Origin: Deltaproteobacteria bacterium
GTDB lineage: Bacteria; Myxococcota_A; Polyangia; Polyangiales; Ga0077539
DNA: 54,499 nt
Direction of reading: 5' to 3'
Assembly: GCA_947477565.1 (NCBI GenBank)
Contig: CANJUR010000028.1
Location: 1-54,499, forward strand
Positions 17,619-27,431 of the stretch are shown here, piece after piece. Under the pieces are notes generated by a model. The model saw only the letters and a list, made by a program, of their open reading frames with translations. It was not told where the DNA came from and ran no database searches. The translations under genes were made by a program, and so were the position numbers. The number at the start of each line of letters is the position of its first letter. The stretch's first letter is position 1.

Positions 17619-18734
17619 TCAGCCGAGCACCGACGCGAGCCGGACGGTCTCGATTCCGTGGGCCTGTGCGACCGCCTCGTAGGTGCAGGCACCGTCGAAG
17701 CAGTTGATGCCGAGGGCCAGAGCCGGATCGCGCTTCGCGGCCTCGACCAGGCCGTGCTGAGCGATGGCGAGGGCGTACCGCATGGTGGTGTTGGTGAGCG
17801 CAAACGTCGAAGTGTGTGCCACGGCGCCAGGCATGTTGGGCACGCAGTAGTGGATCACCCCATCGACTTCGTACGTGGGGTTGTCGTGGCTGGTGGGGCG
17901 CACGGTCTCGATGCAGCCGCCCTGGTCGATGGCCACGTCAACGATGACGGAGCCCTTCTCCATCTTGGCGACGAGCGAGCGATCGACGAGGCGCGGTGCG
18001 ACTGCGCCGGGAACGAGCACTGCGCCGATGACGAGGTCGGCGCGGGTGACGGCCTCCTCGAGGTTGGCGGGGTTGGAGTAGAGCGTCTCGATGTTTCCGC
18101 CGAAGATGTCTTCGAGGTAGTCCATGGTCTCGGACTTCACGTCGAGAACCGTGACCTGCGCGCCCATGCCGATGGCGATCTTGGCGGCGTTTCGGCCGAC
18201 CACGCCGCCGCCGAGAATGGCGACGCGCCCGCGACGCGTCCCGGGGACGCCGCCGAGGAGCACGCCCTTGCCGCCGCGCCACTTCTCCAACGACGTAGCG
18301 CCGGCCTGCACGGCCATGCGGCCCGCGACCTCGCTCATCGGGCGAAGCAACGGCAGCGAACCGTCCGGAAGCTGGATGGTCTCGTAGGCGACCGCGCGAA
18401 CCTTCTTCTCGATGAGCTTGCGCGTGAGCACCGACTCGGCAGCGAGGTGCAGGTACGTGTAGATCACCAGACCCGGGCGGAAGTATTCAAACTCCGCGGG
18501 CAACGGCTCCTTCACCTTCATGACCATGTCGGCGCGGTGCCACACCTCGCTCGCGGACTGCGCGATGGTGGCGCCGGCCTGGATGTACGCCTCGTCACGC
18601 AGGCCCGAGCCTTCGCCCGCCTGGGTCTCGACCAGGACGGTGTGACCCTGGGCGACGAGTTGGCGAACGCCCGCAGGCGTCATGCCGATGCGGTACTCGC
18701 GAGTCTTGATCTCCTTCGGAACTCCAATGATCAC
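17619..18734 (-). CDS. ald: Alanine dehydrogenase
   Basis: The 371-residue product catalyses NAD-dependent interconversion of L-alanine with pyruvate and ammonia. Key residues fall at the same numbers as in characterised Ald proteins: R15, K75 (VMKVKEP) and H96 (IYTYLHLA). The NAD-binding glycine loop is [13 protein letters not shown], followed by VTVLDV. The start is a GTG ending at 18734 with AAAGGAG 8 bases upstream. A 43-bp gap separates it from gatC, so read-through into gatCA-tyrS is possible. It is divergent from the unknown gene at 18868. Confidence 0.96.
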   Translation of the reverse strand: MIIGVPKEIKTREYRIGMTPAGVRQLVAQGHTVLVETQAGEGSGLRDEAYIQAGATIAQSASEVWHRADMVMKVKEPLPAEFEYFRPGLVIYTYLHLAAESVLTRKLIEKKVRAVAYETIQLPDGSLPLLRPMSEVAGRMAVQAGATSLEKWRGGKGVLLGGVPGTRRGRVAILGGGVVGRNAAKIAIGMGAQVTVLDVKSETMDYLEDIFGGNIETLYSNPANLEEAVTRADLVIGAVLVPGAVAPRLVDRSLVAKMEKGSVIVDVAIDQGGCIETVRPTSHDNPTYEVDGVIHYCVPNMPGAVAHTSTFALTNTTMRYALAIAQHGLVEAAKRDPALALGINCFDGACTYEAVAQAHGIETVRLASVLG

Positions 18735-18867
18735 GGTGCAGTGCTCCTTTCGAGGACGTCACAACGGCGTCGGGTCGGAATGGGCGCGGAGGATACTCCC
18801 AACCGACCGCGCCAGCGCAACGCCGTCGATGGTGAACCTCCGAGCTTGGCGCTAGGGTGCGCCGCCC

Positions 18868-19905
18868 ATGCGCAAGGCTCTCTGGATCTTCGCGGCGATC
18901 GCATCGCTGCTCGTCGTCGCTCTCGGAGCGGCCTGGCGCGGGGGAATCATTCGCGCACCGTGGTCGCGCCAGTACGATCGGATCGTCGAACAACTACGCG
19001 ACCGTGGGACCGTTGCTGTGCTGGGCGATGTCCCGCTGGGCATGCCCGCGGTCGAGTCGTCCCTGCTCGCCGTAGACCGCGTGCCCGGGCTCGCAGCGGC
19101 GCTACGGAGCGCCGACGGCGCCGCGGTCGGAGCCGTGCTTCAGCGCGCCCACCTCGATGGCCTGCTCGTGCGCGTCGATGGCTCGCTGCGCGCGTCTGGA
19201 GCGCCCGGGAGCGTCGCCGCTCGCCTCGCCTCGCTGCGCCCGGTGGGCGGGCTCAGCGCGGTGTTTCTCGACGAAACGATGGCGCTGTACGAGCGCGACG
19301 AACCGATCGAGATGAGCCCCGAAGACGCCCGACGCCTCGTGTCCGTCGCCCGCCTCGTGCTCTCCGGCGCGGCCTCCCCCTCCGAGCGGATCTTTCCGGA
19401 ATCCCTGCGCCGTGCGCGCTCCGTGGAGGTCGGCATCGTGATTCGCGACGGCGACTCGCCGCTGCTCTGGCGCTCGACCCGCGGCGGCTCCGTGGCGCGC
19501 GCGCTCCTCGACGGCAGCTTCGCGATCATCAACCGCTGGAGTTCACCCCTGCAGGACCGCTACGGCCGACTCCGCGATGCTCTGTTGACCCGGCGCATCA
19601 GCGTGTCGCTCTTCCATGACAAGGGCGTGCTCGGCGCGCGGACAGCGGGGTTTCTGCGGCGCGCTGCGCCCGGTCCCTCGTGGTCCGTGGGCTTCGAACG
19701 AACGGCAAACTGGGAGTACGTCCTGCCGACACTCCCGGGCACCCCGACGCAGGACCCTGTGGCCGCGCTGAGTACCCTCGCGCGCGATCGGGCGGTGCCG
19801 GCTCCAGGCTATTTGCGACCAGAGGTGACGATCTACCGATTTCGCGCGCTCCAGTTGATCGAGCAGACGCCCTTCGGCGATGTGCAGATCGATGGCGAAC
19901 CGTAG
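18868..19905 (+). CDS. Conserved-looking exported protein of unknown function
   Basis: The 345-residue product starts with a signal-anchor or signal peptide (positively charged MRK, then a hydrophobic stretch to about residue 22). The remainder is soluble with no family I recognise; a segment around 190-225 (VEVGIVIRDGDSPLLWRST) is well structured and looks conserved. It lies alone on the plus strand, divergent from ald and convergent with the DUF3857 pair (42 bp between stops). Codon use matches the host genes. Confidence 0.75.
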   Translation: MRKALWIFAAIASLLVVALGAAWRGGIIRAPWSRQYDRIVEQLRDRGTVAVLGDVPLGMPAVESSLLAVDRVPGLAAALRSADGAAVGAVLQRAHLDGLLVRVDGSLRASGAPGSVAARLASLRPVGGLSAVFLDETMALYERDEPIEMSPEDARRLVSVARLVLSGAASPSERIFPESLRRARSVEVGIVIRDGDSPLLWRSTRGGSVARALLDGSFAIINRWSSPLQDRYGRLRDALLTRRISVSLFHDKGVLGARTAGFLRRAAPGPSWSVGFERTANWEYVLPTLPGTPTQDPVAALSTLARDRAVPAPGYLRPEVTIYRFRALQLIEQTPFGDVQIDGEP

Positions 19906-19947
19906 ACGTATTGCTTTGATTCGGGACGATGCGGGGTCGAGACGCCG

Positions 19948-22900
19948 TCAGCGACGGAGGGTGATCGCGACCTCGCGGGTGTCCGCGGTGTCGAGCGCCC
20001 GCAGCGCGGAGGCGAAGGCGGGGTAGTCGCCCGGCACCACGCGACCCGTGGGCACTGCGACGCGGCGATCGAGGGAGAAGCCACCGGGCTCTGCGCGCCA
20101 GCGCAGTGACCAGCGCACGCCACCGACGGACTCCTCGGCGGCATCCGTGGGGAGCGAACCCACCGTCGCCCCGTCGGGCAGGCGCACGGTCAGAGAGAGC
20201 GAGGCGTTCACGGGATCGCCGTTCCACTGAGGAAACTGTCGCGCTGGTAGCTCGGCGTAGGCGCGCCCCACCTCCGCGCGAAACATGCCATCGAAGCGCA
20301 GGCGGTCACCGTCGCGCCGCGCGATTCCTGCCGCGCGAAAGGTGTACCGAAACACCATGTCCGCTTCGACGTCCTGGGTGCCCTCTACGACGAGTGACTC
20401 GAGCGTCGCGCCGCTGACCATGGCGCCCACGTACGCTTCGAATTGCCGGTCGCGGTTGGCGGCATCGAGGCGCCGCATCGCCGCGCGTGCGCCCGTCGCG
20501 GCGTAGCCACGCAGGCGCTCGAGCACCGTGGCGCGCCCAGAGCCATCGGCCGCGAGCGCGAGGTTGACCGTCAACTGCCGACCATGAGCGGCGAGGTCGA
20601 GCGGCGACACTCGCGAGCGCGGCGCCCCGGCGACCAGCATCAGCGCTTCGCCACCCGCGGTGGCCGGAGGCACGTAGAGCGTCGGCGCGTTGGCGTCCGC
20701 CGCGGTGACCCACTGCTCGCCGGCCTCGGTGCGCACTCGGAGCAGCAGCGATTGAAACGTCTCGTCGTCCGCGAGGTCCGACTGTGTGGCGTCGCCGCTT
20801 GCCTGCCGCACCAGCGCGATCTCGCACGGAACATCGACCTGCTTGAGCAGATAGCAGAGCACGCGCGTCCGATGGCCCGAGCGCGCGGCCAGCATGCGCG
20901 GCGCGACCTCGAACGGCGTCCCGGCCCCCTCCTGCTGGATGTTGTCGAGAACCCAGTGATGCAGCAGCCGCAGGCGCTGGCTCGGGGTGCGGGCAGAGCG
21001 GGTGATCTGCCGAGCGAGAGCGAGCGCCTCGGGGTCTGCCGGGTCTTGCTCGATGAGGCGCGAGCGCAAGGCGTCAACGAAGCGCTCCCAGGTGGCGCCG
21101 AAGCCCGCAGCAACGCTCGGAATGAACTCCCGCGTCATCACCGACCGGGGTTCCGGGGTCATCCGATCGCTCTGCCGAACCATCCAGCGGTACTCGATCA
21201 GACCTCCACTCTCGATGTGCGACAACGGCGGCGCGGGGCCGCGCGGATCGATGGTCAGCGCCATCTCGCGCGGCACCACCGCGACGTACTCTGAGCGGTC
21301 GTACGGCACCTCGAACCCACGGAAATAGAATCGGTCGGAGGAGAACCCACCGGGCGCTGCATCCGAGGGCGGGAGCACCCGGACGTACTCGAATTCGAGC
21401 GCGTCCCCGGGGCGCAGATCGGGCAGCGAGAGCGACTCCTTGCCGGCGATCTCCTCGGGTTCCAGCACGCGCCCGTCGGACTTCAGGGTGCGAATGCGCC
21501 AGAGCGTGGCCCCCTCGGGCAACTGAAACTCCCCAAACGCGTCGGCCCCCTCCTGCGTCTGCACCCGCACCACGTTGTGCGTGAGCTCCAGGGCCGATCC
21601 GTCGGGGTAGCTCCGACGCACGGTGTAATCGAGCACCAGCACCGCCGCACTCTCGTACGTGTGCCCGGAGGCCTCGAAGTCGCGCAGCACCTGGCGCCCG
21701 TCCTGGCGCCACGGTTGGAGGTCCTCCCGGCCCGCGAGAAACGCACGAATCCGGTAGAGCGAGGCGAGCTCCGCCGGCCGATGCGCAAGGTCGCGATCGA
21801 GCGTCGCCCGCGCGTCCGCCGGTCGGCCCGCGGCCAACTCCAGGTCCGCCAGGTCGGCCCGCAGCGTGTCGTCCTCCGGCATCTCCGCGAGCAACGCCCG
21901 CGCAGCCACCCGCGCCTCCTCGTGCCGACCGCTCGATCGCAGAAGCTCCACCCGCGCGCGCCTCAGTCCGCGGCCCTCCGGATCGTCCGCCAGGAGCCGA
22001 TCGTACTCGTGCCCGGCCAGGTCGAACCGACGCATCCGCAGCGCCACCGAGGCCGGCGCGTCCGACAGCGCATCGCAACGTCGAATCTCCTCCGCCATCG
22101 CCGACTCCGCGACGCCGTCACCGTGCCGCTGCGCCAGCGACAGGAGCATCCGCGACGACCAGCACGAGCCCGGCAGCCGCGATCTTACCCGGTCGAGTAA
22201 AGCGCGGGCCTCGCCGTCCCAGTTGCGATCCATGAGGCGGGTCGCGAGGTCCGAGAGCACCTCGGGGTTCTCGGGAAAGCGCTGCGCTGCGCCGCGAGCG
22301 AGGGCGAGCGCCTCGTCGCCGCGCTCGTCTTCGGCGGCCATGCGCGCGAGGGCCAGCGCTGGGAAGTACGCCTGCGAATCGCCCCGACCAGCACGTTCGA
22401 AGGCATCGCGGGCGCGATCGCGGGCCTGCGCCGGAGGTACAAAGGGGTCGGCCTGCGCGACGGAGCCCCAGGCGATGAGCGTGGTCGGCGTAGCGGCCTC
22501 ACCGGTGAGGGTACGCAGCAGTTCGCGCGCCGCGATCGGGTGTCGGCGCGAAAATGCCAACTCTGCCAACACATATCGATCGAAGGCTCCGACGCCGACG
22601 GTCGGGAGAAATGCGTCGTCCGCCGGGGACGCGGGCACCGGTAGAACCCGCGGCGGCACCGGCGCGGAGGAGCGTTCGGCGGGCGCGAACGTGGCGATGG
22701 CGTGGCCCGCGAGGTCGGTGACGGTCGCGATAAGCAGCGGCGAATGATAGGTGCTCGCGACCTTGATGCGCAGCGTGTGTGCGCCCGCACCGAGCCGCAC
22801 GCGGGCCTCAGATACGGCGCCGATGGCCGAGCGCCGCGGATCGATTCCCGCGACGGCGACCCCGTCGAGAAGCACCGCGAAGAGATTCGGGGACTCCACG

Positions 22901-23733
22901 CGGATAGAGACCGACTCCTCCCGCGGGAGAGCGAAATCCGTCGCGGCGTAGAGCACCCCGGTGAGAGTGACCCCGCGGCCGAGGTTCGTCGCGCAACCTC
23001 GCGCCCGCACCGGGTAGGTGGACTGCAATCCCCTCCCGGGCCCGAGATCGTAGGCCGCTTGCAGCGGGCCGCTGCCGTCCGGGTCGAGGGTCTCGTCGAA
23101 GCGCAGCATGGGGAGCGGGCCGAAGGGCCCCGCCACCGTCCAGGCGGTCACGCAACCGGAGGCGGCGATCCAGCGAGCGGCGGTATCCCGGTCGCCGGCC
23201 TCGCGCGCCCATCGCACGGCCGTCTCAATCAGCTCCGTCGCGGCCGCAGCGCCAAGACGCCCTGGGTCCGTCGCCACCGCATCGACGAGTCGCTTAAACG
23301 GCGTCGCGAAATCGCGCACATCGCCCCGAAGCGACACCAGCTTCGGCACCACCGCCTCTGCGATCGTTGACGCCATTGGGTCGTCGCTCGTACGGGCGGC
23401 TTCCACCGTGGCGCACCACGCGACGAGCGCGCGCTCGAAGTCGCCATGCTGCGAGGCCAATAGACCCTCCGCGAAACGCACCCGCGCATCGCCCGGCCGC
23501 GTCCGCGCGAGAGCGTCGATGCCCCGCACGGCGGCGGCGAGCGTTCCGTCTGGCGCAACGAGTTCGGCGAGCGCCGCGTCGATGGCGGCGGCGGAGGTCG
23601 GCGAGGCGCCCGCAGCGCGGCGGCGGAGGTCGGCGATGGACGGCGCGGTCTGCAGCACCGGCCTGCGGTGCGAGCACGCGGAGATCACCAGCGTGAGCGC
23701 GATACCCGCACGAACATGTCGGAGACGAATCAT
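19948..23733 (-). CDS. DUF3857/transglutaminase-fold lipoprotein with lost catalytic residues
   Basis: The product is 1261 residues with a lipoprotein signal (LVISAC, cysteine 20). The N-terminal half has an AWTVAGPF segment and TPR-like helical repeats; the second half has a DUF3857 domain and a transglutaminase-like core. In that core the expected G-x-C nucleophile motif reads SGHRTRVL, with Arg at position 955 where Cys is expected and no cysteine in register; the His segment is also not recognisable. It is therefore probably a pseudo-enzyme. Its ATG overlaps the stop of the upstream paralogue (ATGA, 23730-23733), so the two are translationally coupled and likely work together in the envelope. 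Confidence 0.82.
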   Translation of the reverse strand: MIRLRHVRAGIALTLVISACSHRRPVLQTAPSIADLRRRAAGASPTSAAAIDAALAELVAPDGTLAAAVRGIDALARTRPGDARVRFAEGLLASQHGDFERALVAWCATVEAARTSDDPMASTIAEAVVPKLVSLRGDVRDFATPFKRLVDAVATDPGRLGAAAATELIETAVRWAREAGDRDTAARWIAASGCVTAWTVAGPFGPLPMLRFDETLDPDGSGPLQAAYDLGPGRGLQSTYPVRARGCATNLGRGVTLTGVLYAATDFALPREESVSIRVESPNLFAVLLDGVAVAGIDPRRSAIGAVSEARVRLGAGAHTLRIKVASTYHSPLLIATVTDLAGHAIATFAPAERSSAPVPPRVLPVPASPADDAFLPTVGVGAFDRYVLAELAFSRRHPIAARELLRTLTGEAATPTTLIAWGSVAQADPFVPPAQARDRARDAFERAGRGDSQAYFPALALARMAAEDERGDEALALARGAAQRFPENPEVLSDLATRLMDRNWDGEARALLDRVRSRLPGSCWSSRMLLSLAQRHGDGVAESAMAEEIRRCDALSDAPASVALRMRRFDLAGHEYDRLLADDPEGRGLRRARVELLRSSGRHEEARVAARALLAEMPEDDTLRADLADLELAAGRPADARATLDRDLAHRPAELASLYRIRAFLAGREDLQPWRQDGRQVLRDFEASGHTYESAAVLVLDYTVRRSYPDGSALELTHNVVRVQTQEGADAFGEFQLPEGATLWRIRTLKSDGRVLEPEEIAGKESLSLPDLRPGDALEFEYVRVLPPSDAAPGGFSSDRFYFRGFEVPYDRSEYVAVVPREMALTIDPRGPAPPLSHIESGGLIEYRWMVRQSDRMTPEPRSVMTREFIPSVAAGFGATWERFVDALRSRLIEQDPADPEALALARQITRSARTPSQRLRLLHHWVLDNIQQEGAGTPFEVAPRMLAARSGHRTRVLCYLLKQVDVPCEIALVRQASGDATQSDLADDETFQSLLLRVRTEAGEQWVTAADANAPTLYVPPATAGGEALMLVAGAPRSRVSPLDLAAHGRQLTVNLALAADGSGRATVLERLRGYAATGARAAMRRLDAANRDRQFEAYVGAMVSGATLESLVVEGTQDVEADMVFRYTFRAAGIARRDGDRLRFDGMFRAEVGRAYAELPARQFPQWNGDPVNASLSLTVRLPDGATVGSLPTDAAEESVGGVRWSLRWRAEPGGFSLDRRVAVPTGRVVPGDYPAFASALRALDTADTREVAITLRR

Positions 23734-26700
23734 CGGGACACCTCCGCCCGGGTCGCCGGGAGCCGAAGCACAATGCGGCGCGCAACGGCGTCATCGACCG
23801 CCTGACAAAACTCTCGAAACGCAACGTACTCGTCCGGGTGCACGCGATCGCGTGCCAGCACCGTGACGCGACGCACGGAGAGGCTCGCGCCCTGCGCCGT
23901 GATCACGTACTCGAAGCGTCCGAAGGGGCCCTCGAGACGCACCGCCGGGGGCACTTCCACCACAATCGCACCGGCGGGCAGTCGGATGGAGCGCGTCTCC
24001 TCCACCAGGCTCGGCACCCCGAGCACCAGATCGGTCGAGCGCGTCGAGCGCGTCGCAAAGCGCCGGGTGAGTTGCACCGGAGAAGCGCCGTAGAGAAGCA
24101 CCGTGTCCCCCTGCCGCGTTCCAATGGTGGGCACCGTCGCCTCGTAGGTGAGGCGCACCGGTTGCTCGAAGTCGTCGATTCCCTCCGCGCGCACGGACGT
24201 CACGCGCACCCCTGGCAGCAGTTCGCGCAGATCGTCCTCGATGCGCTCGACTCGTGTCGCCTGCACCTCGAGCAGGTTGCGGGCCCCGGCAGCGTTGGGC
24301 CCCCGCAGCTCCTGCGTGACGGACATCGAGGCGCTGCCATCAGTGCGCAGCGTGATCTCGGCGGTGGCGACCGTTCGATTACGCTCAGGCGTATAAACCG
24401 GTGTCTCGACGAGGTGGGCCTCGCCACGCGCGTTGACCACCAGTGCCATCACGCCCTGGTCGCCGCCGGGTAGTTCGTCGATCCCGCTGTGCTGCGCCGT
24501 CCCGTCCAGGAAGAGATCGAGCGACGGCACGTAGGCGATGGCGTGATCGAAGACCGCGAGCGACGCGGGCTCCGTCGCGATGTTGCCGTTGGCGCGCGTC
24601 CGCAGGAGCACCATCGAGGCATCCACCCCGGCCTCGCGAAGCATGGTGACGATCACCGATGCCTTGTCTTTGCAGTCGCCGAAGCCCCGCGCGCAGATCT
24701 GCGACACGAGGTAGGGCTTGAAGCCGTGGATGCCGAACTCGAGCGCCACATAGCGGGTGTGGGCGATGACCCAGTTGTAGATCGCCCGCACCTTCGCGCG
24801 GTCGTCCGTGAGGCCGCGGGTGAGGTCGCGCACGACGCCGCGCAGACGGTCATCGGCGACGAGTTGATCGCGCACGAGCCCCCAGTACCAGCGGCCGACG
24901 GCGGCCCAGTCCCGGTAGGTGCTCACGTGCAGATAAGCGGCACGCTCAGCGAACCCGGGCGCGTGGTCTTCCGGGGCCACCGCCGGGACGCCGGTGGCGA
25001 TCCAGGAGCGCACGGTGACGTCTCCCTCGGAGCGCGTGTCGGCGGCGAGGGTGCTGCCCTCCGGCAGCGCGGAGGTATGAACGAACATCTCCCTGCTCGT
25101 CGGCGCGCGCAGCACATACCGCCAACGCTCGCGCGGCACGTTCGCCTGAATGAACTGAAAATCTCCGAAGTAGTCCGCGAAGGCGTTTCGCGGCGAGACG
25201 TCGTCCACGCGCCATTGGAGTTCGACCACGTCCCCGGGGCGCAGGTCGGGGAAGGTCACTTGCACCACGCGATTGGAGAAGTACATCCGCGCCGACGGGT
25301 CGCTCGTCGAAGCGAACTCCTGCACCTGCGTCCCTTCCTGCACGCCCCCGTCGCGTCGGTGCACCCGCGCCGCCCGCAGCGCAAACCGCTGTGCGTCCGG
25401 ATCATACTGCATCGTGTAAGCCCGGCCGTCCCGAGCCCCCTGCGCGGTGCGCACCTCGTACGCAATCTGCCGAAATGTCCCCGACAGCCCATTGGCGTAC
25501 ACCGTTCGGGCGGTGAGTTCCGTCAGCGTCGCGACATTGAAGGTCTCCTGCGCGGCCGCCTCACCCCGCCGCTGAAGAAAGACCGCAGCGGCCTCGGCCT
25601 CGGTCTCATCGGGTCGCTCCTGCGCGGGGGCAAGGGCCTCGAGGTGCTGTCGAATCGTCGCATCCTGCGGCCGGAGTACCAGCGCCCGCTGAAGTGACTC
25701 CCGCGCGGCCTCGACGCGCGCGAGGCGCTCTTCCAGGGCACCCTTCGCGCTCCAGAGCGCGGGCTCGTCTGGCGCTATCTCCAGCGCGCTCGACAGCGTC
25801 GCCACCGCGCGATCACCCTCCCCCACCGACTCCAGCAGCTCCGCCGCCAGCGAGTACCCATCGAGCCTGCCTCGATCGAGCCCGACGATCTCATCCGCCA
25901 GCGCCGTCACCGCCACCCGATCACCTCGCTGCCGCGCGTCGCGGGCCAGCGCCTCCCACGCGTCCGGCTCTCCCGCACGCACCTGCGAGAGCGCCCGTCG
26001 TAGCCGCTGCGCCGACGCGCCCTGCTGCGCGCGCTCGGCCATGTGCATCGCCGCGCGCAGCACGCCCGGCGCCCGCGGCGCCCGCGCCGCCAGTGCGCTC
26101 AGCTCCTCGAAAGCCGCGAGCGGGAGCCCTATCGCCTCCAGCACCCGCGCGTGCTCGACCGCCGCTTCCAGTCCGAGATCGTCCGCCCGAAGCGAGGCCT
26201 CGAGGTACGGCAGCGCCTCTTCGGGATACCCGCCGCCTCGCCGGTCGCGCCCCACCGCGAGCAGCACCCGAGGATCACCCGCCGCCAGCGCATACGCCTG
26301 TCGCAGCGCCTCCATCCGTCGTCCGCGGTCCGTGGTCGTCCCGGCGGCGAGCAGCCACCGCACGGCCGTCGGCGCGGCCCGCGCGCTGCGCTCTGCGAAG
26401 TCCGCCGCGTGGGCGTCGTTGGCGTCGTCCGAGCCTGTCAGTACGAGATACCGCGCAATCCGCTCGAGGTCTTCCGGGCGCGTCAAGTGGTCGGCGAGCG
26501 CACGCAAACGAGCGAAGGTACTGATTGACGTCGGCAACGGAGGTGGCTCACCCGCGGGCACAGCAAGCACCGGCGCGACCGCCGGATCGCCGTTGGCCTC
26601 CACGCGCAGCGCCGTCCCATCGGGCCGCGTGAGCCGTGCATAGAAGGCCATGCCCCGCTCGTCGGTACAGACTTTGAGCAGCAGTCGGTGCGCGCCCGCA

Positions 26701-27413
26701 GACATTGTCAACGGCACCGCGTCGCGATCCGGAAAGGCACGCCTCACCGACGGATCGCGAAGCACCTCTCGACCATCGACCCAGGCACGCACCGCACCAC
26801 TTGCCCCGAGGCGCAGCACAGCCGGGCCCGCTGACGGCAGTCGCACAGTGGTCTGCGCATAGGCACACGCGTTGACGCTCGGCCGCACCATCGCATCGAG
26901 CGGTACCCGCCCCAGCGTGGCGATCTCGGGCATCAGCCGCCAACGCACGCTGCGCCCCTGTCCGGCGAAATCTGCCGCCGGATCGATCTGCGCGTACCGC
27001 TGCTCCTCGGGGGCCGCCGCGCGATCGAGCCCATTGCGCCCCTCGTTGTCGAAGGGCCCCGCCACGAGCCAGCGCGTGATGAATCCAAGCGATGCCGTCG
27101 CTCGCTCCGCCGCCGGCGCCTCGCCGAGATCGCGTGCGAATTCCGCGGCGACGAAGGTCGCGAGCGCCCGCGCCGGGGGCAACACTGCGGGGTCCCGGGA
27201 CAGCGCTCGCGTGGCGGCAAGAAGCCGCGCCGGATCGGCCCACTCGCGCAGCCCGCGGAGCCGTAGCACCGCGAGTTCGGCATCCGCTGGATCGCGCGAG
27301 CGCGCCGCGAGCGGTGCGTTTACGAGGTCGTCGTCGGGAGTCGCTCCCACGGGCGCAGCCACCATCGACGACACAAGGGCGGCGACGAGGGCCACGATGC
27401 CGCGCGTGGACAC
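23730..27413 (-). CDS. DUF3857/transglutaminase-fold exported protein with intact triad
   Basis: The product is 1227 residues with a signal peptide (GIVALVAALVSSMVAAP, cleavage near 25). It has an N-terminal RWLVAGPF domain, a TPR-like region (about 250-600), DUF3857, and a transglutaminase core with all three catalytic residues: C914 (GFGDCKDKA), H957 (FDHAIAYV) and D970 (FLDGTA). A C-terminal beta domain follows. I chose the GTG ending at 27413; the frame is open to 28136 but that part is antisense to the prenyltransferase gene. It is a paralogue of the downstream gene and may act as a protease, peptidase or cross-linker on cell-surface proteins. The substrate is unknown. Confidence 0.85.
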   Translation of the reverse strand: MSTRGIVALVAALVSSMVAAPVGATPDDDLVNAPLAARSRDPADAELAVLRLRGLREWADPARLLAATRALSRDPAVLPPARALATFVAAEFARDLGEAPAAERATASLGFITRWLVAGPFDNEGRNGLDRAAAPEEQRYAQIDPAADFAGQGRSVRWRLMPEIATLGRVPLDAMVRPSVNACAYAQTTVRLPSAGPAVLRLGASGAVRAWVDGREVLRDPSVRRAFPDRDAVPLTMSAGAHRLLLKVCTDERGMAFYARLTRPDGTALRVEANGDPAVAPVLAVPAGEPPPLPTSISTFARLRALADHLTRPEDLERIARYLVLTGSDDANDAHAADFAERSARAAPTAVRWLLAAGTTTDRGRRMEALRQAYALAAGDPRVLLAVGRDRRGGGYPEEALPYLEASLRADDLGLEAAVEHARVLEAIGLPLAAFEELSALAARAPRAPGVLRAAMHMAERAQQGASAQRLRRALSQVRAGEPDAWEALARDARQRGDRVAVTALADEIVGLDRGRLDGYSLAAELLESVGEGDRAVATLSSALEIAPDEPALWSAKGALEERLARVEAARESLQRALVLRPQDATIRQHLEALAPAQERPDETEAEAAAVFLQRRGEAAAQETFNVATLTELTARTVYANGLSGTFRQIAYEVRTAQGARDGRAYTMQYDPDAQRFALRAARVHRRDGGVQEGTQVQEFASTSDPSARMYFSNRVVQVTFPDLRPGDVVELQWRVDDVSPRNAFADYFGDFQFIQANVPRERWRYVLRAPTSREMFVHTSALPEGSTLAADTRSEGDVTVRSWIATGVPAVAPEDHAPGFAERAAYLHVSTYRDWAAVGRWYWGLVRDQLVADDRLRGVVRDLTRGLTDDRAKVRAIYNWVIAHTRYVALEFGIHGFKPYLVSQICARGFGDCKDKASVIVTMLREAGVDASMVLLRTRANGNIATEPASLAVFDHAIAYVPSLDLFLDGTAQHSGIDELPGGDQGVMALVVNARGEAHLVETPVYTPERNRTVATAEITLRTDGSASMSVTQELRGPNAAGARNLLEVQATRVERIEDDLRELLPGVRVTSVRAEGIDDFEQPVRLTYEATVPTIGTRQGDTVLLYGASPVQLTRRFATRSTRSTDLVLGVPSLVEETRSIRLPAGAIVVEVPPAVRLEGPFGRFEYVITAQGASLSVRRVTVLARDRVHPDEYVAFREFCQAVDDAVARRIVLRLPATRAEVSR

Positions 27414-27431
27414 ACCGGGACGCGGCGGGTA

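Noticed and set aside
17547..19619. A 690-codon plus-strand open frame
   Set aside because: It is antisense to ald and continues out of frame through the gene at 18868; the product is low complexity with no domain.
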